64,000 nt of DNA, taken from positions 24,902-88,901 of the forward strand of contig CAYOUJ010000003.1 of assembly GCA_964407165.1 (NCBI GenBank). Reading direction: 5' to 3'. Made by a program: the position numbers and the translations under genes. Of this stretch, positions 1 through 9,249 are shown one piece after another; position 1 is the first letter of the stretch, and each line of letters starts with the position of its first letter. A model generated the notes under the pieces. That model searched no databases, was not told the DNA's origin, and was given only the letters and a program-made list of their open reading frames with translations. This DNA comes from CAZPKH01 sp964407165. GTDB taxonomy: Bacteria > Bacteroidota > Bacteroidia > Bacteroidales > Muribaculaceae.

Positions 1-1591
1 AGTAGCGCCAATACATGTGGTTGAGCTGGTAGCCGAGGAAATATTCGAAGTTCTGGGCGACAGTGGGCTTGTCGAGGGGTATTGAGCGGACGGTGTTGCC
101 GTCGGCGTCCATGACGTATGTTCCCTGCACCTTGTTGCCCAAGGGCTGGCTGGAGGAGAGTCCGATCCACCCCTTGTAGCCTTCGACGTGCGACGAGCTG
201 TAGATGCGGGGGAAGAGCATGTTGAGCTCGGGGGTGAGCATAGGGTCCGGGTCGTAGCCGTTGAAGACATACCGGTCAGGCTCGTCGGGGGAAGCCTTCA
301 CCACTTTGCAGTGGAGCGACTTGCCGTCGTTGACGATAGGCTCGGCCATGTCGCGGCCGATGACGCGGTAGACGTTGGTGGAGGCGGGGGTGCGGCCGTA
401 GAGCAGCGGGGTGTCGCCGTACTGTTCGCGGTTGAGGTATGTGCTGAGGTCGAAGACGTTGTCAGGCGCGTTCTGGTTCATCGGCGGGTTGGCCGTGGAG
501 CGTATGAGCAGCAGGGCGTAGCTCGAGTAGCCGATGAATATGACGAAAATGCTCAGCAGCGAGACGGTGAGCACGCGCACGGAGATGCGCCGTGCCTTGG
601 CGAAGTAAATGATAAGGGCGCCGAGGATGAGCACGGGCATGAGCCAGCTGCTGCCGATGAAGGGGATGCCCGACAGGAGCACGCACAGCGTGAACGACAC
701 CTTTATCATCATGGTGCTGCGCTGCGAGTAAAGTTCGTAGATGCCCCAGACGAAGCTGGCGACCACGAGGACGGCGTAGATGAGCACGCCCATGTTGTAG
801 CTCATGCCCACGACGTTGACGAAGAAGAGCTCGAAGTACTGTGCCACCTCGATGAATCCCGGCACGAGGCCGTAGAGTATCAGCGCCACGAGGATGAAGG
901 AGACGAGCAGCGCCAGCAGGGAGCCTTTGGCCGTCGCCTTGGCACCCGTGTCGGCGCATCGGCGGTAGTAGACCACAAGGACTATGGCGGGGATGCACAG
1001 CAGGTTGAGCAGGTGGACGGCGATGGAGATGCCGATGACGTAGGCGATGAGCACGAGGTAGCGGTCGGAGTGCGGCTGCCGGGAGCGGTTCTCCCACTTG
1101 AGTATCAGCCAGAAGACCAGCGCCGTGCAGAAGGAGGAGAAGGCGTAGACCTCACCCTCGACGGCCGAGAACCAGAAGGTGTCGCTCCAGGCATACATCA
1201 GGGCGCCGCAGATGCCGCTGCCGAAGATGACGAGCATCTGCGGGAGGGTGGCCTCAGTGGCCTCGGTGCACAGCAGTATGCGCCGCACCAGGTGCGTGAT
1301 GGTCCAGAAGAGCAGCAGTATGGTCAGCGCGCTCAGCAGGCCCGACATGGCGTTGACGGCGATGGCAACCTTGGTGATGTCGCCGCCGACAAAGTTGACG
1401 AAGAACCGGGCAGTGAGCATGAAGATGGGGTTGCCCGGTGGGTGGCCGACCTCCAGCTTGAAACCTTGAGAGATGAACTCCGGGCAGTCCCAGAAGCTCG
1501 CGGTGGGCTCCAGCGTCATCCAATAGGAGACCAGGGCGATGACAAAGCATGCCCAGCCCAACACATTGTTAATAATGTTATACTTTTTCAT
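1..1591 (-). CDS. DUF2723 integral membrane protein, 3'-truncated by window edge
   Basis: The reading frame starts at the ATG complementary to 1589-1591 and stays open for about 530 codons to the window edge, so the C-terminal half is missing. The N-terminus reads MKKYNIINNVLGWACF and is followed by the signature segment EPTASFWDCPEFI and then GHPPGNP, typical of the Bacteroidetes DUF2723 family. Several hydrophobic helices follow. DUF2723 proteins are polytopic inner-membrane proteins of about 1000-1200 residues, regarded as GT-C-like protein O-mannosyltransferase relatives; the substrate cannot be told from sequence. A TATCTTTG -7-like element on the minus strand lies at 1653-1660, but I see no good -33 partner. 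Confidence 0.85.
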   Translation of the reverse strand, partial: MKKYNIINNVLGWACFVIALVSYWMTLEPTASFWDCPEFISQGFKLEVGHPPGNPIFMLTARFFVNFVGGDITKVAIAVNAMSGLLSALTILLLFWTITHLVRRILLCTEATEATLPQMLVIFGSGICGALMYAWSDTFWFSAVEGEVYAFSSFCTALVFWLILKWENRSRQPHSDRYLVLIAYVIGISIAVHLLNLLCIPAIVLVVYYRRCADTGAKATAKGSLLALLVSFILVALILYGLVPGFIEVAQYFELFFVNVVGMSYNMGVLIYAVLVVASFVWGIYELYSQRSTMMIKVSFTLCVLLSGIPFIGSSWLMPVLILGALIIYFAKARRISVRVLTVSLLSIFVIFIGYSSYALLLIRSTANPPMNQNAPDNVFDLSTYLNREQYGDTPLLYGRTPASTNVYRVIGRDMAEPIVNDGKSLHCKVVKASPDEPDRYVFNGYDPDPMLTPELNMLFPRIYSSSHVEGYKGWIGLSSSQPLGNKVQGTYVMDADGNTVRSIPLDKPTVAQNFEYFLGYQLNHMYWRY

Positions 1592-1784
1592 TGGGAGTAA
1601 ATGTGCAAGTTGCATGTAGGGGCGACGGCCCGGAGGCCTTCCGTTCAGCCTGCAAAGATAGCACTTTTTGGTCAACCGCCACCCCTTTTGGCCAAAAAAC
1701 TTTTCCAATAGTCGCACAAGCACTTCACGGCTTGGAAAAATAGACTATAGTGTTGGCCGGAAAGTCGAATTTAATATTTATTTT

Positions 1785-1815
1785 ATTGGCCTTTTTGGTA
1801 TTTTTCGTAACTTTG
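1785..1815 (+). promoter_or_regulatory. Bacteroidetes-type promoter of the efflux operon
   Basis: TAACTTTG at 1808-1815 matches the -7 element TAnnTTTG, with a TTG-containing -33 element about 19 bp upstream (around 1785-1789). It gives a leader of roughly 95 nt before the adaptor gene at 1916. The leader repeats short TATCGA-like words. The rest of the 324-bp spacer 1592-1915 holds no gene that I can support. Confidence 0.6.
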
Positions 1816-1915
1816 CCGCTTGATAAGTAAGCCCCCATCGATAAATATCGACCGTTATCGACTTTATCGTTATAAACCCCATCGAAACAAAACAACATAG
1901 TAGAAATAAAAGATT

Positions 1916-3079
1916 ATGAACCTAAGAGTTAAGAAGATTGCATCGCTCAGCGCGATAGCGCTCACCGCCGTCATGGCCGCCTCCTGCGGAGGCTCCCAGC
2001 AGCAAGCCCAGCAGCAGGCTCCCACCATCGAGGTTATCACTACACAATTAGAAAGCAGCGACCTCTCCTCCTCCCTTCCCGCCACCATCAAGGGCAAGAC
2101 CGACATCGACATCCGCCCGCAGGTGACCGGATTCATCACCAAGGTGCACGTAGACGAGGGCCAGAAGGTGGTAAAGGGCCAGGTGCTCTTCACCCTCGAC
2201 CAGGTGCAGTACAAGGCCGCCGTCGACCAGGCCCAGGCCGCAGTCAACGCCGCCCGCACCGCCGTGTCAAACGCCAAGATCACGGCCGACAACAAGCGCG
2301 CCCTCTTCGACAAGAACATCATCAGCGAATATGAGTGGCAGCTGGCCGACAACGACCTCAAGAGCGCCCAGGCCAGCCTGGCACAGGCCGAGGCCGCGCT
2401 GGTAAACGCCCGCAAGAACCTATCCTACACCGTGGTCACGGCCCCGTGCAGCGGCGTGGTCGGTTCGATACCCAACCGTGAAGGCTCGCTGGCGTCGCCG
2501 TCGTCCACCGTGCCCCTGACCACCATCAGCGACAACTCGCAGGTTTACGCATACTTCTCCCTGACCGAGAAGGAGCTGCTCCAGCTCACCGACAACGGCC
2601 AGCGCACCGTCGACCAGGCCATCGCCATGATGCCGGAGGTACAGCTCCAGCTCGCCGACGGCACCATCTTCCCCTCCACCGGCAAGGTGGCCACCGTCAG
2701 CGGCGTCATCGACAGCAGCACCGGCGCCGCCAGCGTCCGCGCCCTGTTCAACAACCCCAACGGACAGCTGCGCAGCGGCTCGACGGGCAACATCATCATA
2801 CCCCACCGTCAGGACAGTGTCATCATCATACCGCAGAAGGCCACCTTCGAGCTGCAAGACCGCAAGTTTGTATACGTGGTCAACGACTCCAACAAGACCG
2901 TCAGCACCCCCGTGGTGGTTTACTCCATCGACGACGGCCAGCAGTACATCGTCACCTCCGGCCTGCAGCCCGGGCAGAAGGTAGTGGTGGAGGGCGTAGG
3001 CACCTCTGTCAGCGACGGCCTGGTAATCAACCCCGTGCCTTACGGCACCAAGGCTGCCGCCGCCACCAAGAAGGAGTAA
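1916..3079 (+). CDS. RND efflux periplasmic adaptor (AcrA/MexA-like lipoprotein)
   Basis: A 387-residue membrane-fusion protein that links an inner-membrane RND pump to an outer-membrane channel. It begins with a lipoprotein signal (lipobox MAASC at about residue 20-24), followed by a Q-rich linker. The split lipoyl/barrel-sandwich motif RPQVTGFITKVHVDEGQKV lies near residues 66-84. An alanine/glutamine-rich alpha-hairpin (about 100-165) and beta-barrel and membrane-proximal domains follow. The length is typical of the family. It is the first gene of an adaptor-pump-channel set, so it should work with the two genes downstream. Drug specificity cannot be inferred. Confidence 0.93.
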   Translation: MNLRVKKIASLSAIALTAVMAASCGGSQQQAQQQAPTIEVITTQLESSDLSSSLPATIKGKTDIDIRPQVTGFITKVHVDEGQKVVKGQVLFTLDQVQYKAAVDQAQAAVNAARTAVSNAKITADNKRALFDKNIISEYEWQLADNDLKSAQASLAQAEAALVNARKNLSYTVVTAPCSGVVGSIPNREGSLASPSSTVPLTTISDNSQVYAYFSLTEKELLQLTDNGQRTVDQAIAMMPEVQLQLADGTIFPSTGKVATVSGVIDSSTGAASVRALFNNPNGQLRSGSTGNIIIPHRQDSVIIIPQKATFELQDRKFVYVVNDSNKTVSTPVVVYSIDDGQQYIVTSGLQPGQKVVVEGVGTSVSDGLVINPVPYGTKAAAATKKE

Positions 3080-3083
3080 TCGC

Positions 3084-3160
3084 CGAGATCTCGAAATCTC
3101 GAAATATCGAAATCCCGAGGCATCGAAACATCGAAATCCCGAGGCATCGAAACATCGAAT
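3084..3160 (+). repeat. Intergenic short-word repeat (ATCGAAA words)
   Basis: The spacer between adaptor and pump is built of near-tandem words such as TCGAAATC and GGCATCGAAACA, including two copies of a 24-bp unit. Unlike other spacers in this window its arms are not clearly inverted. It encodes nothing I recognise. Confidence 0.7.
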
Positions 3161-3194
3161 TTTATCGCATTAAAATCGAATTTACCAATCACGC

Positions 3195-6100
3195 ATGAAA
3201 CTTGACACATTTATTAACCGTCCTGTGCTGTCGACGGTTATATCAATATTCATCGTGCTGCTGGGCATCATCGGCCTGACATCGCTGCCGGTGACCCAGT
3301 ATCCCGACATTGCGCCGCCAACCATCTCGGTGACCACCACCTACACCGGCGCAAACGCCCAGACAGTGCTCAACTCGGTCATCGCCCCTCTGGAGGAGTC
3401 GATCAACGGCGCCGAGGGCATGACCTACATGGAGTCGACGGCCACCAACACCGGCTCGGCAACCATCAACATCTACTTCGAGCAGGGCTTTGACCCCGAC
3501 ATGGCCGCCGTCGACGTGCAAAACCGCGTGTCGAAGGCCCAGAACCTGCTCCCCTCGGAGGTCACCCAGGTGGGCGTGCTGACGCAGAAGCGCCAGACCT
3601 CCATGCTCGTCGGTATCGGCCTGTATGCCAAGGAGGGCGCCGACTTTAGCGAGGAATTCCTTGACAACTACATGAAGATCAACATCATCCCCGAGCTGCA
3701 GCGTATCTCGGGCGTGGGCGATGTCATGGCCTTCGGCGCCGACTACTCGATGCGTATCTGGCTCAAGCCGGAGGTGATGGCACAGTACATGCTGATGCCC
3801 TCCGACGTCACCGCCGCCCTGGCCGAGCAGAACATCGAGGCCGCCCCGGGCGCCTTCGGCGAGCAGGGCAACCAGAGCTTCCAATACATCATGCGCTACA
3901 AGGGGCGCCTGGTGCAGCCCGAGGAGTTTGAGAACATCGTCATCCGTGCCAACTCCAACGGCGAGGTGCTGCGTCTCAAGGATGTGGCCGACGTGGAGCT
4001 GGGCAAAGTGTCATACGGTTTTCACAGCGCCCTCAACGGCCGCCCCGGAACGTCCTGTATGGTGTTCCAGACCCCCGGCTCTAACGCCACCACCATCATC
4101 AACGAGTGTCTCGCCTACGTCGACAAGGCCAAGAAGGAACTCCCCGCAGGCCTCGACTTCGCCATCATCATGAACAACAACGACTTCCTCTACGCATCCA
4201 TCAACGAGGTCATCAAGACCCTGATTGAGGCGTTCGTGCTCGTGTTCTTCGTGGTGTATGTGTTCCTGCAGGACTTCCGAAGCACCATCATCCCGGCCAT
4301 CGCGATACCGGTGGCCCTGGTGGGCACGTTCTTCGTGATGAAGCTCATCGGCTTCTCTGTCAACCTCATCACCCTGTCGGCCCTCGTGCTTGCAATCGCG
4401 ATTGTGGTCGACGATGCCATTGTGGTGGTAGAGGCCGTCCACGCCAAACTGGACGTGGGCTACCACAGTGCGCGCAAGGCCTCAATCGACGCCATGGGCG
4501 AGATCGGCTCGGCCATCGTGTCGATCACCCTGGTCATGATGCTCGTGTTCATCCCCGTGTCGTTCATGTCGGGCACCTCCGGCGTGTTCTATCAGCAGTT
4601 CGGCCTCACGATGGCCATAGCCATCGGCTTCTCGGCGCTCAACGCACTCACGCTGTCGCCGGCCCTTTGCGCCGTGTTCCTCAAGGCCCACGACGAGAAG
4701 GGTGAGGAGAAGTCGTTAGGACAGAAGATGGGCGAGGCCTACAGCGCCGCCGGCGAGGCGGCCGTCAAGACCATGCGCTCGCGCCTGACGCTCAACGTCC
4801 ACCCCGTAGTCACCATCTGCCTGCTGGCCGCCACCATCACGTTCATGATCCTCGGCTGGTTCAGCGCCTCCAACATACTGCACCTGGTCATCGCCTGCGT
4901 GGTGGCCCTGCTGACCATCATGGGCATCTTCAGCCGCCGTTTCCACGCCGGCTTCGAGAGCGGCTACGGCAAGCTGCTGGCCAAGTACAACGGCTGGACG
5001 GGCTTCTTCATCCGCCACAAGATCACCGCTTTCATAGTGCTGCTCGGCGCCGTCGCCATCCTCGTATGGCGCATGTACGTGACCCCCTCGGCCCTGGTGC
5101 CCACGGAGGACACCGGCGTGTTCTTCGTCATGATCGACATGCCTCCGGGCACGTCGCAGGAGCGCACCACCCAGACCCTGCAGCAGGTCGACGGCATCCT
5201 CAGCCAGATACCCTCGATACAATACCGACAGCTCATCAACGGCTACAGCTTCATCGCCGGCCAGGGCGCCACCTACGGCACCTTCATCTGCAAGATGAAA
5301 AACTGGGAGGAGCGCTCGAAAGAGGAGTCGGTCGACAACATTATCCTGCAGGTATACGGCATGACTGGCCAGCTGGTAAAGGACGGCCGCGTCGTGGCCT
5401 TCGCGCCCCCCATGATCTCCGGCTACTCGGCCACCAACGGCTTCGAGGTGAAGATGCAGGACCGCACCGGCGGCGACATCAACAAGTTCTTCACCATCGT
5501 CCAGGGATTCCTCGCCGAGCTCAACCAGCAGCCTGAGATCCAGGTGGCCTACACCACGTTCAACCCCACCTTCCCGCAGTACATGGTCGACATCGACGCC
5601 GCCAAGGCCAAGCAGGCCGGCATCAGCCCCTCGACCATCCTCTCCACCCTGCAGGGCTACTACGGCGGCATGTACATCAGCAACTTCAACCGTTTCGGCA
5701 AGCTCTACCGCGTGATGATGCAGGCCGAGCCCTCGGCCCGTGTCAACACCGAGACGCTCAAAAACATCAAGATACGCAACGGCAACGAGATGGCCTCGCT
5801 GAGCAACTTCGTCACCCTGACGCGCGTCTACGGTCCTGACCTGATGAACCGCTTCAACATGTTCCAGAGCATCTCCGTCTCCGGCCAGCCGGCCGCGGGC
5901 GTGTCGTCGGGCCAGGCCATCGCCGCCATCGAGCGCGTGGCAGCCGAGACCCTCCCCCAGGGCTACAGCTACGACTACTCCGGCATGACCCGCGAGGAGG
6001 CCAAGCAGAGCGGCAACGACACCGCCGTCATCTTCGGCCTCTGCCTCCTGTTCGTCTACCTGCTGCTATCGGCCCAGTACGAGAGCTACATCATCCCCTT

Positions 6101-6578
6101 CGCCGTCATCTTCTCCGTGCCGTTCGGCCTGATGGGCTCGTTCCTCTTCGCATGGATGTTTGACGTCAACAACAATGTCTACCTGCAGATCGCGCTCATC
6201 ATGCTTATCGGCCTGTTGGCGAAGAACGCAATCCTCATCGTCGAGTTTGCCCTGGAGCGCCGCCGCACGGGCATGTCGATAGTCAAGGCGGCCATCGACG
6301 GCGCCTCGGCCCGTCTGCGTCCTATCCTCATGACCTCGCTGGCTATGGTCATCGGCCTGCTGCCGCTGATGTTTGCCCACGGCGTAGGCGCCAACGGCAA
6401 CAAGGCTCTCGGCGTCGGCTCCATCGGCGGCATGCTCATAGGCATGATCCTCCAGGTGCTCATCGTCCCCGCATTCTTCGTCGCATTCCAGATTATCCAG
6501 GAGAAGATCTCGCCGCTGAAATGGGAGGACACCAACAACGAGGGCATGTCCAGCGAAATCGAGCAATACTCACGCTAA
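3195..6578 (+). CDS. RND efflux pump, HAE1 family (AcrB-like)
   Basis: A 1127-residue inner-membrane proton/drug antiporter. The N-terminus MKLDTFINRPVLSTVISIFI is the usual first helix. The proton-relay acidic pair is in VDDAIVVVEAV (TM4), and the TM10 lysine is in GLLAKNAILIVEFAL. It is about 80 residues longer than AcrB. The excess lies between TM6 and TM7 (about residues 490-600) and includes two extra hydrophobic stretches near residues 535-580. It sits 115 bp after the adaptor and 136 bp before the outer-membrane factor, on the same strand, so the three probably form one tripartite pump. The export substrate is unknown. Confidence 0.95.
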   Translation: MKLDTFINRPVLSTVISIFIVLLGIIGLTSLPVTQYPDIAPPTISVTTTYTGANAQTVLNSVIAPLEESINGAEGMTYMESTATNTGSATINIYFEQGFDPDMAAVDVQNRVSKAQNLLPSEVTQVGVLTQKRQTSMLVGIGLYAKEGADFSEEFLDNYMKINIIPELQRISGVGDVMAFGADYSMRIWLKPEVMAQYMLMPSDVTAALAEQNIEAAPGAFGEQGNQSFQYIMRYKGRLVQPEEFENIVIRANSNGEVLRLKDVADVELGKVSYGFHSALNGRPGTSCMVFQTPGSNATTIINECLAYVDKAKKELPAGLDFAIIMNNNDFLYASINEVIKTLIEAFVLVFFVVYVFLQDFRSTIIPAIAIPVALVGTFFVMKLIGFSVNLITLSALVLAIAIVVDDAIVVVEAVHAKLDVGYHSARKASIDAMGEIGSAIVSITLVMMLVFIPVSFMSGTSGVFYQQFGLTMAIAIGFSALNALTLSPALCAVFLKAHDEKGEEKSLGQKMGEAYSAAGEAAVKTMRSRLTLNVHPVVTICLLAATITFMILGWFSASNILHLVIACVVALLTIMGIFSRRFHAGFESGYGKLLAKYNGWTGFFIRHKITAFIVLLGAVAILVWRMYVTPSALVPTEDTGVFFVMIDMPPGTSQERTTQTLQQVDGILSQIPSIQYRQLINGYSFIAGQGATYGTFICKMKNWEERSKEESVDNIILQVYGMTGQLVKDGRVVAFAPPMISGYSATNGFEVKMQDRTGGDINKFFTIVQGFLAELNQQPEIQVAYTTFNPTFPQYMVDIDAAKAKQAGISPSTILSTLQGYYGGMYISNFNRFGKLYRVMMQAEPSARVNTETLKNIKIRNGNEMASLSNFVTLTRVYGPDLMNRFNMFQSISVSGQPAAGVSSGQAIAAIERVAAETLPQGYSYDYSGMTREEAKQSGNDTAVIFGLCLLFVYLLLSAQYESYIIPFAVIFSVPFGLMGSFLFAWMFDVNNNVYLQIALIMLIGLLAKNAILIVEFALERRRTGMSIVKAAIDGASARLRPILMTSLAMVIGLLPLMFAHGVGANGNKALGVGSIGGMLIGMILQVLIVPAFFVAFQIIQEKISPLKWEDTNNEGMSSEIEQYSR

Positions 6579-6590
6579 GAGAGAATAACA

Positions 6591-6684
6591 GGAAGTCTTT
6601 AGCCGCTTACCCGATTATCCGATTAATCCCATAACCCCGTTACCCGATTGTCCGATTATCCGGTTACCCGGCTAAAGACCTCCC
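6591..6684. repeat. Intergenic hairpin with arms of repeated words
   Basis: Outer arms GTCTTTAGCCG (about 6595-6605) and CGGCTAAAGAC (6669-6679) are exact inverted complements. They enclose repeated words of the type TTACCCGATT and TCCGATTA. It lies between the pump and outer-membrane-factor genes and could cause partial termination or stabilise the upstream transcript. Confidence 0.7.
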
Positions 6685-6714
6685 TAAAAAAACAGATTAC
6701 AGATCACTGACATA

Positions 6715-8097
6715 ATGAAAGCAGTAACCAAAATAGCCGCCGTCGCCCTGTGTGCCACCATGCTCGGCAGCTGCGGCATCTACAAGAAATACGAGCTCGA
6801 CACCTCCAACTCTGAGCTCGCCGCCGAATACGTCAAGGCCCGCACCGGCGAGGCCGACACCACCAGCTTCGGCACACTGACCTGGCAGGAGGTGTTCACC
6901 GACCCCGTGCTGGTCGACCTGATCAACCGCGCGTTAGAGAACAACGTCGACCTGCGCAACGCCAAGCTCAACATCGACGTGGCCCACGCCAACCTCAAGG
7001 GCGCCAAGCTCGCATACTTCCCCTCCGTGGCCCTCAGCCCCTCCGGCTCCGGCTCCTCGTTCAAGGGTAGCGACATGAGCTGGACCTACAGCATCAGCGC
7101 CGCCGTCAGCTGGGAGGTCGATGTCTTCGCCAAGCTGCTCAACAGCAAGCGTTCGGCAGAAGTCTCCCTCTACCAGCAGGAGTTCTACACTCAGGCCGTG
7201 CGCTCGCAGATCATCGGCGCCGTGGCCAACTATTACTACCTCATCTCCAACCTTGAAGCACAGCTGCAGGTGAGCCGCGAGACCGCCGAGTCGTGGGCAC
7301 AGAGCGTCACCGTCATGGAGAACCTCAAGCTCGCCGGCCGCGTCAACGAGGCCGCCGTGGTACAGAGCAAGGCGCAGTATGCCAGCATCCTGGCCTCCAT
7401 CACCGACCTTGAGGTAAGCCTCGTGCAGGCCAACAACTCCATGTCGCTGCTGCTCAACGAGCTGCCGCAGACATGGAACATCCCCGCAGGCCGCTACCTC
7501 GAGGCTCCCGGCATCATGTCGAAGCCCGTGGCCGTCAGCATGCTCGCCAACCGTCCCGATGTCCGCGCCGCCGAGGCCGGAGTGGCTGTCGCCTACTACG
7601 CCGTCAACTCCGCCCGCGCCGCCTTCTACCCCTCGCTGAGCATCAGCCCCACCGGCGGATTCACCAACTCCGCCGGCTCGATAGTGGTAAACCCCGGCGG
7701 TTGGTTCATCAACCTAGCCGCCAGCCTGACCGCCCCCATCTTCTCACGCGGCCAGAACATCGCCCGACTCGAGGCCACCAAGGCCCAGCAGACGCAGGCC
7801 ATGAACACCTTTGAGTACACCATACTCTCCGCTGCCTCAGAGGTGTCAAACGACATGACCATCTACGGCAAGGCCGTCGAAAAGACCGGCTACCTGGCCG
7901 AGCAGACCGACTACCTGACCAAGTCTGTCGAGTACACCACCGACCTGCTCGCCTTCGGCAACACCACCACCACCTACCTCGAGGTGCTCACCGCACAGCA
8001 GAGCCTGCTCAACTCGCAGATCTCAACCCTCTCCTGCCAGCTGACCCAGAGCCAGGCCGTCATCAACATGTACCAGGCCCTCGGCGGCGGCAAGTAA
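6715..8097 (+). CDS. TolC/NodT-type outer-membrane efflux lipoprotein
   Basis: A 460-residue outer-membrane factor that completes the tripartite efflux system. The N-terminus carries a lipoprotein signal with lipobox MLGSC (about residues 16-20), as in the NodT family. Two repeated alpha-hairpin/beta-strand halves are visible, for example LENNVDLRNAKLNIDVAHAN in the first half and LANRPDVRAAEAGVAVAYYA in the second. The length is usual for the family. It follows the pump on the same strand; the hairpin-rich spacer suggests the channel may be expressed at a different level from the pump. Confidence 0.93.
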   Translation: MKAVTKIAAVALCATMLGSCGIYKKYELDTSNSELAAEYVKARTGEADTTSFGTLTWQEVFTDPVLVDLINRALENNVDLRNAKLNIDVAHANLKGAKLAYFPSVALSPSGSGSSFKGSDMSWTYSISAAVSWEVDVFAKLLNSKRSAEVSLYQQEFYTQAVRSQIIGAVANYYYLISNLEAQLQVSRETAESWAQSVTVMENLKLAGRVNEAAVVQSKAQYASILASITDLEVSLVQANNSMSLLLNELPQTWNIPAGRYLEAPGIMSKPVAVSMLANRPDVRAAEAGVAVAYYAVNSARAAFYPSLSISPTGGFTNSAGSIVVNPGGWFINLAASLTAPIFSRGQNIARLEATKAQQTQAMNTFEYTILSAASEVSNDMTIYGKAVEKTGYLAEQTDYLTKSVEYTTDLLAFGNTTTTYLEVLTAQQSLLNSQISTLSCQLTQSQAVINMYQALGGGK

Positions 8098-8108
8098 CGT
8101 ATAACCAA

Positions 8109-8195
8109 GTTTTTAGTTATTAGTATTTAGTTTTTAGTAAAATGCCGACTAAGCTAATCACTAAAAACTAAAAACTAAAAACTAAAAACTAAAAC
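8109..8195. repeat. Inverted array of TTTTTAGT / ACTAAAAA words
   Basis: The left arm (about 8109-8139) repeats TTTTTAGT-like words. The right arm (8158-8195) repeats the complement ACTAAAAA four times. The two fold into a long AT-rich hairpin between the outer-membrane-factor gene and the acyltransferase gene. Confidence 0.75.
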
Positions 8196-8206
8196 ACTAT
8201 ACTACC

Positions 8207-8995
8207 ATGATCAGCCCCTTAGCCCACGTTGACCCCGCCGCAAAGATCGGCGAGAACGTCACAATAATGCCCTTCGCCTTCGTCGACGCCGACACCGAGA
8301 TAGGCGACAACACCGTAATCCACCCCTACGTGGCCATCTATGCCGGCACTACTATCGGCCGCGACTGCAAGGTGTACGAAGGCTCCATAGTCGGCGCCGA
8401 CCCGCAGGACTTCCGCTGGAAGGGTGACAAGACCTACTGCCGCATCGGCAACAACGTCACCATCCGCGAGCACGTCATCATCAACCGATCAATCTACCCC
8501 GGCAAAGCCACCGTCATCGGCGACGACACCTTCGTCATGGCCAAGTGCCACGTCAGCCACGACGCCCAGATCCACGGCAAGAGCGTGCTGGGCAACGGCG
8601 TCATCATCGCCGGCAACACCGAGGTCGGCGAGTGCTGCATCATGTCGTCGGGCGCCATGCTCCACGAGGGGTGCAAGATCGGCCAGTGGGTGACCGTCAA
8701 GGGCGGATGCCGCATAGGCTCAAACGTGCCCCCCTTCGTCATCATGGCCCACAACCCCGTCAGCTACTTCGGTGTGAACGCTTTCATCATGCGCCGCCAC
8801 AACGAGTTTACCGACGAGGAGATCGACGAGGCCGCAAAGGCTTACCGCCACGTCTACCAGACCGGCACCTCCGTGTTCAACGCCCTCAAACGCATCCGCG
8901 CCGACGTCGAGCCGGGACGTGTCCGCGACGCCATCACCTCGTTCATCGAGGGTGTCAACCTCAAGATTGCCGCCATCCCCCGCGAACTCGAATAA
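8207..8995 (+). CDS. lpxA: LpxA-family acyl-ACP--UDP-GlcNAc O-acyltransferase
   Basis: A 262-residue left-handed beta-helix enzyme. Hexapeptide repeats run from about residue 5 to 185, followed by the helical C-terminal domain (about 195-262). The first step of lipid A synthesis, acylation of UDP-GlcNAc from acyl-ACP, is the family function. PQDFRWKGDKT and VTIREHVIINR match LpxA landmarks, and a histidine is present in CHVSHDA. Bacteroidetes often carry a second LpxA-like paralogue apart from the lpxC/fabZ cluster, and this copy is not beside those genes. It differs from typical LpxA in the GVNAFIMRRHNEF segment, so lipid A synthesis is the best but not the only reading. Confidence 0.8.
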   Translation: MISPLAHVDPAAKIGENVTIMPFAFVDADTEIGDNTVIHPYVAIYAGTTIGRDCKVYEGSIVGADPQDFRWKGDKTYCRIGNNVTIREHVIINRSIYPGKATVIGDDTFVMAKCHVSHDAQIHGKSVLGNGVIIAGNTEVGECCIMSSGAMLHEGCKIGQWVTVKGGCRIGSNVPPFVIMAHNPVSYFGVNAFIMRRHNEFTDEEIDEAAKAYRHVYQTGTSVFNALKRIRADVEPGRVRDAITSFIEGVNLKIAAIPRELE

Positions 8996-9015
8996 ATCAC
9001 CTATAGAGCAAAACA

Positions 9016-9054
9016 ATCGATGGCCTGCCGACTAATTGTCGACAGGCCATCGAT
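9016..9054 (+). terminator. Intrinsic-type terminator after the acyltransferase
   Basis: ATCGATGGCCTG (9016-9027) pairs with CAGGCCATCGAT (9043-9054), with additional inner CGAC/GTCG pairing. It is followed by an AT-rich tract. It sits 20 bp after the stop codon. Confidence 0.7.
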
Positions 9055-9072
9055 TATTATCGATTTATTATA

Positions 9073-9243
9073 GGGGAGTTCTAAAAATTGCCTTTGCTGT
9101 ATTTCGTGACAGTTTTTGGAAACAAAACGGCGGTGAGTGAAGGCGCGTAGCGAGCTACGTAACTGAACGAACCGATGTTTTGGGCCAAAAAATGGCCGAA
9201 AGACAGCAAAGAGTAATAATTACGGGAATTTTTAGAACTCCCC
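9073..9243. mobile_element. MITE-like element, copy 1 (171 bp)
   Basis: The ends GGGGAGTTCTAAAAATT and AATTTTTAGAACTCCCC are exact 17-bp inverted repeats, each flanked by TATA. The interior has no ORF. It contains GGTGAGTGAAGGCGCGTAGC and TTGCTGTATTTCG, which recur in inverse orientation in the element at 33784-33957. The element ends 6 bp before the stop codon of the exonuclease gene. No transposase is encoded, so a non-autonomous element is inferred. Confidence 0.65.
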
Positions 9244-9249
9244 TATAGG

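Noticed and set aside
188..1600. Long plus-strand frame of 470 codons
   Set aside because: It is rich in D, E, H, G and R, without domains, and is antisense to the clearly recognisable DUF2723 membrane protein.
9073..9243. Complete insertion sequence
   Set aside because: It is only 171 bp, with no transposase frame.
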